A stretch of DNA of 10,296 nt from CAYGFH01 sp964430295. Its GTDB lineage: Bacteria > Patescibacteriota > Microgenomatia > UBA10105 > UBA927. Below, in pieces: positions 1-5,871 of this stretch. A model generated the notes under the pieces. The model ran no database searches. It had not been told where the DNA came from and saw nothing but the letters and a program-made list of their open reading frames with translations. Both the position numbers and the translations under genes were made by a program. The first letter of the stretch is position 1. Every line of letters begins with the position of its first letter. The stretch covers positions 1 through 10,296 of the forward strand of contig CAYSEV010000047.1 of assembly GCA_964430295.1 (NCBI GenBank). The letters are read 5' to 3'.

Positions 1-117
1 ACATCAACGCCATTTATAGGTGCATTAGCTGCATTCTTTGCCATACTTTCCTCTGTAGGATTTTTCTTAGGATCAATTGGCAGCTTTGTTGCATTAGGCA
101 GATATTTAAAAATATAA
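1..117 (+). CDS. ftsX: C-terminal end of a membrane protein, probably FtsX (5' part outside window)
   Basis: Frame 1 is open from the window edge to a TAA at 115-117 and gives 38 residues. They form a hydrophobic, Gly/Ala/Ser-rich helix followed by a short basic tail ending GRYLKI. FtsX permeases commonly end this way: a last transmembrane helix with small residues (here GFFLGSIGSF), then an Arg-Tyr/Phe-Leu-Lys tail. FtsX pairs with the ATPase FtsE in the inner membrane and controls a periplasmic or secreted coiled-coil peptidoglycan hydrolase or its activator. The gene 10 nt downstream encodes exactly such a coiled-coil M23 protein, which is the strongest support. Only one helix is visible, so another polytopic protein cannot be excluded from sequence alone. 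Confidence 0.6.
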   Translation, partial: TSTPFIGALAAFFAILSSVGFFLGSIGSFVALGRYLKI

Positions 118-127
118 TTTTGTAGGA

Positions 128-1267
128 ATGATAAAAATCCGTTCACTTATTATTGGAGTCGTTGTATTGTTTTTTTGTGCTCATATTGTGCACGCTCAAT
201 CTACAAGTGAAGCACAAAGCAAAATAGATGAACTGCAAAAAAAAGTTACTGAACTGCAGGGAACAGAAAACAGTTTATCAAAACAGATAAATTTAATAAC
301 ATCTCAAATATCATTAACTACACTGCGTCTATCCAGTATTAAAGATGCTATATCAAAGTTATCAACGGAAATTGGTGAACTCAATGATGAAATTGACCGA
401 CTGGAATTATTAAAAACAAAACGATTGGAATTGGTACTCCACAGAATTCCGGAAACATATAAGCGGGATCAGTCTTCGGAATTTGGCATACTATTATTTA
501 GCAAAAATGTCTCTGATTTTATCAGCCGGGTAAAATATCTTTCTCATATTCAGGATGAAAATACCAAACTCTATAGACAACTGCAAAACGTACAGGATAC
601 ATATAGTGAACGGAAAAATTTGCGTGAAAAGAAAAAAGTGCAACATGAATCGTTGAAGGTTCAGTTTGAACAACAGTCTTGGGAACTCGATAGGCAAAAA
701 AAAGAAAAACAAATACTACTCGATCAGACCAAAAATAGTGAGGCGGTATATCAGAAGCTTCTCGCACAGGCATTGGCAGAAAAAACCGCTATAGAACAGG
801 CACTTATACAGGGCGTATCTCTCGGTCCAGTGAAACAAGGAGATCCTATCGCGCTCGTGGGTAATACGGGATTCCCTGGATGCTCTACAGGAGCTCATTT
901 ACATTTTGAGATGCGTAAAAATAATTCATGGACAGATCCATCGGCATATTTGAGTTCTAAGAGTGTCATAGATGATCAAAATGGCGGCATGAAAACAATA
1001 GGAAGCGGTAATTGGTCGTGGCCACTTCAGGACACAATTCGACTTGAACAATATTTTGGAAAAACACCGTATTCCTGGAGATATTCATATTCTGGAGGCA
1101 TACACACGGGTATGGATATGATATCAAGCTCCAGTACTGTCATCAGAGCCCCAAAAGACGGAACATTGTATTCATCCAGTCAAGCGTGTGGTTCAAGCAG
1201 CGTCATAAAGATAAAATATATAGAGCATGGCGATGGTGTGGTGTCATTATATTTGCACGTACAATAA
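128..1267 (+). CDS. Secreted coiled-coil M23 (LytM) metallopeptidase with circularly permuted catalytic domain; EnvC/CwlO-like
   Basis: The 379-residue product has a signal peptide (about residues 1-23, likely cleavage after VHA). A long coiled coil follows at about 25-225, rich in Lys, Glu, Gln and Leu heptads. The rest is an M23 domain in swapped order. The usual C-terminal half comes first: GDPIALVGNTG at 238-248 and HLHFE at 257-261. The usual N-terminal half follows: HTGMD at 326-330, APKDG at 341-345, and YLH at 375-377, two residues before the stop. The expected zinc ligands (His326, Asp330, His259) and catalytic His residues (His257, His377) are all present, so the enzyme looks intact. 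Its position 10 nt after an FtsX-like end fits an FtsEX-controlled hydrolase or amidase activator acting in cell division or elongation. The AGGA at 124-127 abuts the ATG, so the ribosome site is poor and translation may be coupled to the upstream gene. Confidence 0.88.
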   Translation: MIKIRSLIIGVVVLFFCAHIVHAQSTSEAQSKIDELQKKVTELQGTENSLSKQINLITSQISLTTLRLSSIKDAISKLSTEIGELNDEIDRLELLKTKRLELVLHRIPETYKRDQSSEFGILLFSKNVSDFISRVKYLSHIQDENTKLYRQLQNVQDTYSERKNLREKKKVQHESLKVQFEQQSWELDRQKKEKQILLDQTKNSEAVYQKLLAQALAEKTAIEQALIQGVSLGPVKQGDPIALVGNTGFPGCSTGAHLHFEMRKNNSWTDPSAYLSSKSVIDDQNGGMKTIGSGNWSWPLQDTIRLEQYFGKTPYSWRYSYSGGIHTGMDMISSSSTVIRAPKDGTLYSSSQACGSSSVIKIKYIEHGDGVVSLYLHVQ

Positions 1268-1369
1268 TTATATGCATGTAACAGAGTTTTTTTGTTACAG
1301 AGTGTAGGCTCATCTAGTCCATTTTGTCAGCCAGATATTCATCGGAGGCAAATAAAGATTACGATAGGC

Positions 1370-2212
1370 ATGTATGTGATGATCATGAAACGGTATGTGC
1401 TGAGCGTAAGCACATGGCTAGTTGTTTTGTTGGGTGTTTTCTTACCCAAGGTGCGCGCCGTCTCTATAACACTTCAGGATGTACCCTCTACAATTGATCA
1501 GAATCAGGAATTTGAGGTGCCATTGGTATTCGAGTGCCAGAATTGTTCCAGTGATTCATATATTAGAGCAGCATTTTATACAGCCGGAAATAGTAACTAT
1601 TTTGGGTTCACTCAGGTTTCTGATGGTTCTTGGATAAATGCCCCAGGCGGATCGTGTACAAAATATCCCGTTATTTCAGCAGCGACGCTCCATGAAGGGA
1701 CATGGAGCGGAAAGTTGAAGGTAAAACCGGATACGGGAAGTGCTTATTATAACGGTCCGGGTGAATATCTCTTTAAAGTAGGACGATATACAGGGAGTTG
1801 CAGCAGTCCAACATGGTCGGGAGAAAAAACTATTGCTATAACAGGTCCTACCCATACACCAACACCTGCTCCTACACCATCAAACACTCCTACACCTTTT
1901 GTTCCAACAAGCACACCGATTAGTATCCCAAGTAATACACCGACCGCCATCATCACACCCACAACAATTGTGATGACACTATCACATATGAGCATATCTC
2001 CATCGCATAGCATAGAAGTACAGTCCAGTAACGCTGCTATACTCGGGATATCAGAATCCAATGATGATATAGCATCGTTGCCTATAGGTACTGAATCTGC
2101 TGTACTACAAACAAAACCGATTATCATATCACTTCTACTTATTGCCACAGGATTTGGACTATTATCTGGTTTATTCGCTTGGAAAAAACATATAGAAATT
2201 TCTCGGATGTAA
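1370..2212 (+). CDS. Secreted surface protein with Thr/Pro-rich stalk and C-terminal membrane anchor
   Basis: I do not recognise a named family. From the ATG at 1370 the product is 280 residues. A basic start and hydrophobic stretch form a signal peptide ending about KVRA. Next comes a domain of about 125 residues with alternating hydrophobic and polar strands and four Cys (about 56, 59, 96, 144), which looks like a disulfide-stabilised beta sandwich. A Thr/Pro stalk at about 161-199 has repeated TPT/NTPT units. A Ser-rich linker follows, then a transmembrane helix at about 250-270 and a short basic tail (WKKH). This is the layout of a membrane-anchored surface display protein. The start is uncertain: ATG codons at 1370, 1379 and 1385 are all in frame, and the only SD-like GGAGG (1344-1348) lies 21 nt before the first. 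In-frame ATT 1358 would suit that SD but is a rare start. Confidence 0.72.
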   Translation: MYVMIMKRYVLSVSTWLVVLLGVFLPKVRAVSITLQDVPSTIDQNQEFEVPLVFECQNCSSDSYIRAAFYTAGNSNYFGFTQVSDGSWINAPGGSCTKYPVISAATLHEGTWSGKLKVKPDTGSAYYNGPGEYLFKVGRYTGSCSSPTWSGEKTIAITGPTHTPTPAPTPSNTPTPFVPTSTPISIPSNTPTAIITPTTIVMTLSHMSISPSHSIEVQSSNAAILGISESNDDIASLPIGTESAVLQTKPIIISLLLIATGFGLLSGLFAWKKHIEISRM

Positions 2213-2217
2213 TGTAA

Positions 2218-2234
2218 TACGATATACTTGCACT
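2218..2234 (+). promoter_or_regulatory. Candidate leaderless promoter for the VanZ-like gene
   Basis: TACGATATACT starts at 2218, and its TATACT part (2223-2228) ends 6 nt before ATG 2235. A -10 box at this distance puts the transcript start at the A of the start codon. There is no SD upstream of this gene. The -35 region (about 2200) shows no good match. The same element occurs at the same distance before ATG 4644. Confidence 0.42.
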
Positions 2235-2648
2235 ATGAAGCGAATATACGTATGGGCCCCTGCACTTATATGGATGGTTATTATATTTTTACTATCCTCC
2301 CGTTCTAGAGTTCAATTGTCAGATGAGGCAACAATAAACTTTTTTATTTTTAAATTTCTTCACGTTGTTGAATACGCGATCCTCTATATGCTTGTCTTTC
2401 GCATTATACGCTATGAAAAGCCCAAAGAGAGAGCTTTGCTGTGGTTTTTTAGCGCATTTGTCATTAGTGTCATGTATGCGGCAACGGATGAAATTCATCA
2501 GACATTTACGCCAACAAGAGAAGGACGTGCACGCGATGTTATAATTGATGCTATAGGAATCGTACTCTCATGGCACATACTACAACAATTACCACATATT
2601 CTGCCGAGGAAACTGCACAGTTTGGCAAAAAAATTGGTATTAGTGTAA
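2235..2648 (+). CDS. VanZ-like family integral membrane protein
   Basis: The 137-residue protein matches the VanZ-like pattern. It has a first helix ending LLSSRSR (19-25), then KFLHVVEYAIL (40-50) in the second helix, then YAATDEIHQTF (81-91) with Arg95, Asp101 and Asp105 leading into the last helix. VanZ in enterococci gives low-level teicoplanin resistance, and relatives are widespread polytopic proteins of unknown biochemical role, often linked to the envelope. There are about four helices and a basic tail (PRKLHSLAKK). No SD is visible upstream, but TATACT sits 6 nt before the ATG, which suggests a leaderless mRNA. The last 79 nt also encode the start of tsaE in another frame, so the basic tail is coded in a region under double constraint. 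Confidence 0.85.
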   Translation: MKRIYVWAPALIWMVIIFLLSSRSRVQLSDEATINFFIFKFLHVVEYAILYMLVFRIIRYEKPKERALLWFFSAFVISVMYAATDEIHQTFTPTREGRARDVIIDAIGIVLSWHILQQLPHILPRKLHSLAKKLVLV

Positions 2649-3037
2649 GTGAATCGTGGCAACTAGATTTGTCAGACACACCTCAAATTTTCTGTTTATA
2701 CGGTGATTTGGGTAGCGGTAAAACAACATTTACTCAAGGCTTTGCGGTCGGTTTAGGCATTACATCTCGAGTATTATCTCCAACATTCTTGATATCAAAA
2801 CGTTATAGTACCCCATATCAGGATAGGTATATGTATCATTTAGATATATACAGAATGCAGTCTAAGGAACAATTTGATGGTATTGGTCTGACTGAACTCA
2901 TGTCTGATACACGATCCTGTATACTTATAGAGTGGGCGGAAAAACTTGAGTCATTACTGCCTGCCAAGCGGACAGATCTAACATTCTCTTCGCTTTCGGA
3001 TGGATCTCATACTATCATTGTGGAGACATATGAATAA
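2570..3037 (+). CDS. tsaE: TsaE, ATPase of tRNA t6A37 synthesis
   Basis: TsaE is the ATPase that supports the TsaB-TsaD complex as it moves threonylcarbamoyl onto A37 of ANN-decoding tRNAs in the cytoplasm. The 155-residue protein has the family's normal length. Visible motifs are SAEET (11-15) near the start, Walker A GDLGSGKTTF (45-54), SPTF (70-73, switch region), HLDIYR (90-95) and EWAE (121-124). The SAEET region is conserved in the family and lies inside the overlap with the VanZ-like gene, and ATG 2570 is the only plausible start before it. The 79-nt overlap therefore looks real and not an over-long start. The stop overlaps the start of tsaC by 8 nt, so the two are likely translated from one message. 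Confidence 0.93.
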   Translation: MAHTTTITTYSAEETAQFGKKIGISVSESWQLDLSDTPQIFCLYGDLGSGKTTFTQGFAVGLGITSRVLSPTFLISKRYSTPYQDRYMYHLDIYRMQSKEQFDGIGLTELMSDTRSCILIEWAEKLESLLPAKRTDLTFSSLSDGSHTIIVETYE

Positions 3038-3614
3038 TATTCAACAGCAAATAGATCAGGCCGTACGCGTGTTACATGATGGTGGCATTATTGTATTTCC
3101 CACAGATACTGCGTTTGGTATCGGATGTCGATTGGACAAACCACAAGCGATTGATCGGTTATTCACAATTCGCGAACGACCTCGTACACAGGCAACTCCT
3201 GTACTTGTTTCCGACGTCGAGATGGCCATGGATTATTTTGTTGCCCCATCCAAAGATGTTATACGGTTTATGAAGGAATTCTGGCCTGGTGCTCTCACAA
3301 TCATATCTGACTGTGATGCGAATAAAGTGAACCAATTAGTGCGAGGTGGCGGAAATACCATAGGTCTTCGTATGCCCAATAATATGACTATCAGGTCAAT
3401 CATTTCACAAACAGGTACGCCTATCCTTGGCCCTTCAGCTAATTTTCATGGCAAGCCGACTCCATATTCGTACCAATCATTAGATCCAGAGTTGTTAAAG
3501 AAAGTTGACTTTGTGGTAGAAGGATCATGCTCGGTGGGTCTTGCTTCAACGGTTGTAGATTGTACGAAAAATCCGTATGTTATTATCCGGCAGGGGAGCG
3601 TCGTTCTCCCATAA
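3030..3614 (+). CDS. tsaC: TsaC/YrdC/Sua5-type L-threonylcarbamoyladenylate synthase
   Basis: This enzyme makes threonylcarbamoyl-AMP from threonine, bicarbonate and ATP, the first step of tRNA t6A synthesis. From ATG 3030 the product is 194 residues, typical of the short single-domain TsaC form without a Sua5 C-terminal domain. Motifs in order are PTDTAFGIG (24-32), an IRERP segment at 47-51 where the family usually has Lys-x-Arg (Arg48 replaces Lys), PGALT (86-90), IGLRMP (111-116), GPSAN (134-138) with FHGKPTP following, STVVD (173-177) and IIRQG (185-189). An in-frame start at 3000 would add ten residues, but GGAG at 3022-3025 just before ATG 3030 decides for the shorter form. The first 8 nt overlap the end of tsaE. 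Confidence 0.93.
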   Translation: MNNIQQQIDQAVRVLHDGGIIVFPTDTAFGIGCRLDKPQAIDRLFTIRERPRTQATPVLVSDVEMAMDYFVAPSKDVIRFMKEFWPGALTIISDCDANKVNQLVRGGGNTIGLRMPNNMTIRSIISQTGTPILGPSANFHGKPTPYSYQSLDPELLKKVDFVVEGSCSVGLASTVVDCTKNPYVIIRQGSVVLP

Positions 3615-3618
3615 CGCT

Positions 3619-3924
3619 ATGAATACGCTCTATATTGATACATCAGATAATACGTGTACAAAAATTGCCCTGGAAGTGAATGGTGTAAAAAGAGAAAAAT
3701 TATCAGATTCACGCGTATTAAAATCTCAAATGACGTTGCCATTGATTGAGTCATTATTACAGGAATGCAATATATCACCTTCAGATATTTCGGATATTCA
3801 GGTTGTAACGGGTCCCGGCTCATTTACCGGTGTCAGAGTAGGAATTTCGATTGCAAATATGCTATCAACGCTGTATTCAATTCCGATAAATGGAAAACAT
3901 GATCTTGCCAAGGCTATATACTGA
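3619..3924 (+). CDS. tsaB: Short TsaB (YeaZ), N-terminal domain only
   Basis: TsaB is the inactive Kae1-like partner that dimerises with TsaD in the t6A complex. The 101-residue product has LYIDTS (4-9) at the start, a SPSDISDIQVV stretch (53-63) and the hallmark GPGSFTGVRVG (65-75). Typical bacterial TsaB has well over 200 residues. Here a TGA stop follows the first subdomain, and the next 40 nt lead straight into an unrelated gene, so no hidden C-terminal half is present. ATG 3619 is chosen because IDTS then falls at the family's usual place. The frame could begin at ATG 3577 inside tsaC but that adds no conserved sequence. It starts 4 nt after the tsaC stop with no good SD, so translational coupling is likely. 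tsaD is not in this window. Confidence 0.88.
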   Translation: MNTLYIDTSDNTCTKIALEVNGVKREKLSDSRVLKSQMTLPLIESLLQECNISPSDISDIQVVTGPGSFTGVRVGISIANMLSTLYSIPINGKHDLAKAIY

Positions 3925-3933
3925 ACGTACAAT
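3905..3933 (+). promoter_or_regulatory. Sigma-70-type promoter for the 3965 gene
   Basis: TTGCCA (3905-3910) and TACAAT (3928-3933) each match five of six consensus bases and are separated by 17 bp. The predicted transcript start is near 3940, about 25 nt before ATG 3965. The -35 box lies in the last codons of tsaB. This is the best -35/-10 pair I found in the window. Confidence 0.55.
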
Positions 3934-3954
3934 TAAGGATAGATACATTTAAAT

Positions 3955-3960
3955 AGGAGG
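3955..3960 (+). promoter_or_regulatory. Consensus Shine-Dalgarno site AGGAGG
   Basis: AGGAGG lies 4 nt before ATG 3965. It is a full consensus site, unlike most genes here, and together with the promoter just upstream suggests the 3965 gene is expressed well and independently of the tsa genes. Confidence 0.75.
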
Positions 3961-3964
3961 CACT

Positions 3965-4594
3965 ATGGCAGAATCAAAAAATACTACAACAAAAAAGTCC
4001 ACGAATCCTCTGGTTTTTGTAGGTGTTGGGTGTCTTGTCCTGCTTGTCCTTATTGGTATCGGCGCATCGGTTGTTATGAAATTCTTTGCGAAGCAAATAG
4101 GAACTGGAATTGTCCAAAACATGATAGAAAGTAAGACAGGTGTTAAGACAAATATTTCTGATCTTGAAAAAGGGAAAATGACCTTCACAGATAAAAAAAC
4201 CGGTACATCAATTGATATAGGATCATCGACAATACCGGCAACATTTCCAAAAGATTTTCCAATTTATTCAGGTATGAAGCTTCAGAGTTCTATGAGCGGC
4301 GCTGAGAAAAATAAAAATGCCGGGTATTGGTTAACATTTACATCAGCAGATTCATATGACACCATAACGAATTACTATAAATCTGCATTGTCAAAAGCGG
4401 GTTGGAAAGAAACAGGCACATTTGCCTCCGGTGACACGTCTACAACGACTGTCTCGAAAAATGGTATGAGCGGAACGCTTTCAATTTCCAAAACAAGTGA
4501 TGCGAAAGAAACAACTATCATCATCATGCTTGGAGATGATTCGTCTGCTGATTCCACATCTTCAGCACCAGCAGATGAACCGGTGTCAGAATAA
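3965..4594 (+). CDS. Membrane-anchored extracytoplasmic protein of unknown function
   Basis: I do not recognise a named family. The 209-residue protein has a short Lys/Thr-rich cytoplasmic start and one transmembrane helix at about 15-40 with many Gly and Val. It continues into an exported domain. A conserved-looking core runs from PKDFPIYSGMKL (95-106) through YWLTFTSADSYD (121-132), YYKSALSKAGW (137-147) and a Ser/Thr-rich strand region to TTIIIML (183-189). The tail is acidic, rich in Ser, Asp, Glu and Pro. The 'DFPxYxG ... YYKxxLxxxGW' pattern resembles small exported domains seen in lipoprotein-like and hypothetical proteins of uncultivated bacteria, whose role I cannot name. It has its own promoter and a consensus SD. 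No signal peptidase site or lipobox is evident, so an N-terminal anchor with the domain outside is most likely. Confidence 0.75.
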   Translation: MAESKNTTTKKSTNPLVFVGVGCLVLLVLIGIGASVVMKFFAKQIGTGIVQNMIESKTGVKTNISDLEKGKMTFTDKKTGTSIDIGSSTIPATFPKDFPIYSGMKLQSSMSGAEKNKNAGYWLTFTSADSYDTITNYYKSALSKAGWKETGTFASGDTSTTTVSKNGMSGTLSISKTSDAKETTIIIMLGDDSSADSTSSAPADEPVSE

Positions 4595-4626
4595 GTCTAA
4601 TCGGGTATAGCATTTTTTTGTGAAAG

Positions 4627-4643
4627 TACGATATAGTGGATAT
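4627..4643 (+). promoter_or_regulatory. Candidate leaderless promoter for the CAP-domain gene
   Basis: TACGATATAGT starts at 4627, and TATAGT (4632-4637) ends 6 nt before ATG 4644. This matches the site before the VanZ-like gene in ten of eleven bases and in exact spacing. It supports ATG 4644 over the in-frame GTG at 4620, because the latter would lie upstream of the promoter. No good -35 is visible, and only a weak GTGGA could act as an SD. Confidence 0.42.
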
Positions 4644-5603
4644 ATGCAGGTTTCACACGTGCTTCGCCATTGGTTCGTACCACATACATCGAATAACCAT
4701 AGATCAAAAGTATTGCATTTGGATGCTCTTTTTGGCTATGTATTGTTATTTGCCGTGTTTAATTTTGGTCTTAAGAGTCTTCATGTGGCAATGCCCGAGG
4801 TCCTTGGGTACGCAACGGATATAAATATACAGCAACTACTTGCTTCTACCAATGCAGAGCGTACTGCAGCAGGTTTAAATGCGCTCACACTTAATTCTCA
4901 GCTTTCTGAAGCTGCAGCCCGTAAGGCGCAGGATATGTTTGCAAAGGGGTATTGGGCACACAACAGCCCTTCAGGTTCGACTCCTTGGGATTTTATATCC
5001 GGGGCAGGATATAAGTATGTTGTTGCAGGGGAAAATTTGGCAAAAAACTTTTCGAACAGTCAATCTGTCGTTGCCGCATGGAAAGCTTCCCCAACACATT
5101 GGGCAAATATTATAAAACCCAGCTATAAAGAGATAGGTTTTGCCGTTGTGAACGGTAAGTTAAATGGTGAAGAGACTACTCTTGTTGTTCAAATGTTTGG
5201 TACATCAACATCTGATATAGCCGTAAATCCGAATACAAATAAAGCTCCTGTTCTGGTGGAAAAAGCATTGGCTACGGAAAAGCCTGCAACAACAGAACCA
5301 CAAGTTACAGATGCGCCCTCCCCAATGTATGCACAGGCGCCTTCAACTCCCGCAGCTATTGTTGCAGGGTCGACCAACCCGTTCGAACGTGTTATACAAA
5401 ATCCATTAGTAAATATTCCGACGTTGACTCGCGATATCGTTTTTGTTTTTGCAGGTGTTCTTTTGGGTGTATTACTGCTGGATGCTTGGGTTGTATCAAA
5501 GAAAAAAGTTGTTCGAGTGGCAGGGCATAATATTGCACATTTCTTATTTTTAAGTGCTATTGTGTTACTCGCAGGTTCGATTGGTAGGGGGGCATTATTA
5601 TGA
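4644..5603 (+). CDS. CAP/SCP-domain membrane protein
   Basis: From ATG 4644 the product is 319 residues. The N-terminus has FVPHTSNNHRSKVLH (about 11-25), a pattern I associate with membrane proteins of CPR bacteria, then a helix at about 28-44. The CAP (SCP/PR-1) domain spans about 58-190 and keeps the usual residues: His106 in YWAHNSP, Glu130 in AGENLA and His152 in SPTHWANI, followed by EIGFAV. A Pro/Ala/Thr linker (about 200-240) follows, then two hydrophobic helices (about 265-284 and 297-317). CAP proteins are extracellular, and bacterial members have no single agreed role. The domain should face outward between membrane anchors. An in-frame GTG at 4620 would add eight residues but has no SD. 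The TGA stop overlaps the next start (ATGA, 5600-5603). Confidence 0.86.
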   Translation: MQVSHVLRHWFVPHTSNNHRSKVLHLDALFGYVLLFAVFNFGLKSLHVAMPEVLGYATDINIQQLLASTNAERTAAGLNALTLNSQLSEAAARKAQDMFAKGYWAHNSPSGSTPWDFISGAGYKYVVAGENLAKNFSNSQSVVAAWKASPTHWANIIKPSYKEIGFAVVNGKLNGEETTLVVQMFGTSTSDIAVNPNTNKAPVLVEKALATEKPATTEPQVTDAPSPMYAQAPSTPAAIVAGSTNPFERVIQNPLVNIPTLTRDIVFVFAGVLLGVLLLDAWVVSKKKVVRVAGHNIAHFLFLSAIVLLAGSIGRGALL

Positions 5604-5851
5604 AACGGCATGTCATGCTTCATTATATTGTATTGGTGCTCATTCTCATGGGTGGGGTTATATCGTTCTTTATGGTTAAGGAAAATCCGTTTCTACAACT
5701 TATGATAGGGATCGTCACTTCTGTGTCATATGTGCTATGGGGGATTATTCACCATTATATGGATCACAGTCTTCATAAGAAAATTGTGATAGAATATCTG
5801 CTTATCGGTGCAATCGCAATTGTACTACTCTCAACAGTGATTAAGTCTTAA
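5600..5851 (+). CDS. Small membrane protein with three helices, coupled to the CAP gene
   Basis: The 83-residue product is almost all hydrophobic: helices at about 6-26, 31-50 and 64-81. The loop after helix 2 is rich in His (HHYMDHSLHKK, about 51-61), and helix 3 begins EYLLIGA. I do not recognise a named family. It has an SD-like run of G (AGGGGGG, 5586-5592) inside the end of the CAP gene and overlaps it by 4 nt, so the two are very likely co-translated. That context suggests a membrane partner of the CAP protein. The clustered His residues could bind metal, which is speculative. Confidence 0.72.
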   Translation: MKRHVMLHYIVLVLILMGGVISFFMVKENPFLQLMIGIVTSVSYVLWGIIHHYMDHSLHKKIVIEYLLIGAIAIVLLSTVIKS

Positions 5852-5871
5852 CAGACGGAAAGGAAATATAT

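Noticed and set aside
494..898. Several minus-strand frames rich in Phe
   Set aside because: They are the reverse of Lys/Glu-rich coiled-coil codons and overlap one convincing gene throughout.
1277..1299. TGTAAC/GTTACA inverted repeat with a T run, as a terminator after the M23 gene
   Set aside because: The stem is only 6 bp and AT-rich, and the T run lies in the loop and not after the stem. An overlapping ACAGAGT direct repeat (1281-1287, 1297-1303) shows the pattern may be chance.
1852..1975. Thr/Pro-coding stretch as a DNA repeat array or CRISPR-like repeat
   Set aside because: The repeats are degenerate at DNA level and follow the codon frame of TPT units. They are protein low-complexity sequence.
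1747..2148. 133-codon open frame on the minus strand
   Set aside because: It is antisense to the Thr/Pro stalk, whose codons read as Val/Gly repeats on the other strand. It has no domain and the + strand gene explains the region.
4595..4643. Intergenic stretch with seven T residues as a terminator
   Set aside because: No inverted repeat of useful length precedes the T run at 4613-4619.
5189..5623. 144-codon open frame on the minus strand
   Set aside because: It is antisense to the linker and C-terminal helices of the CAP-domain protein, shows low-complexity composition and no recognisable motif.
5820..5848. TTGTAC as -35 of a promoter for the rml operon
   Set aside because: At 17-bp spacing the -10 position reads AAGTCT, which is not a convincing match. 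I could not identify the rml promoter.
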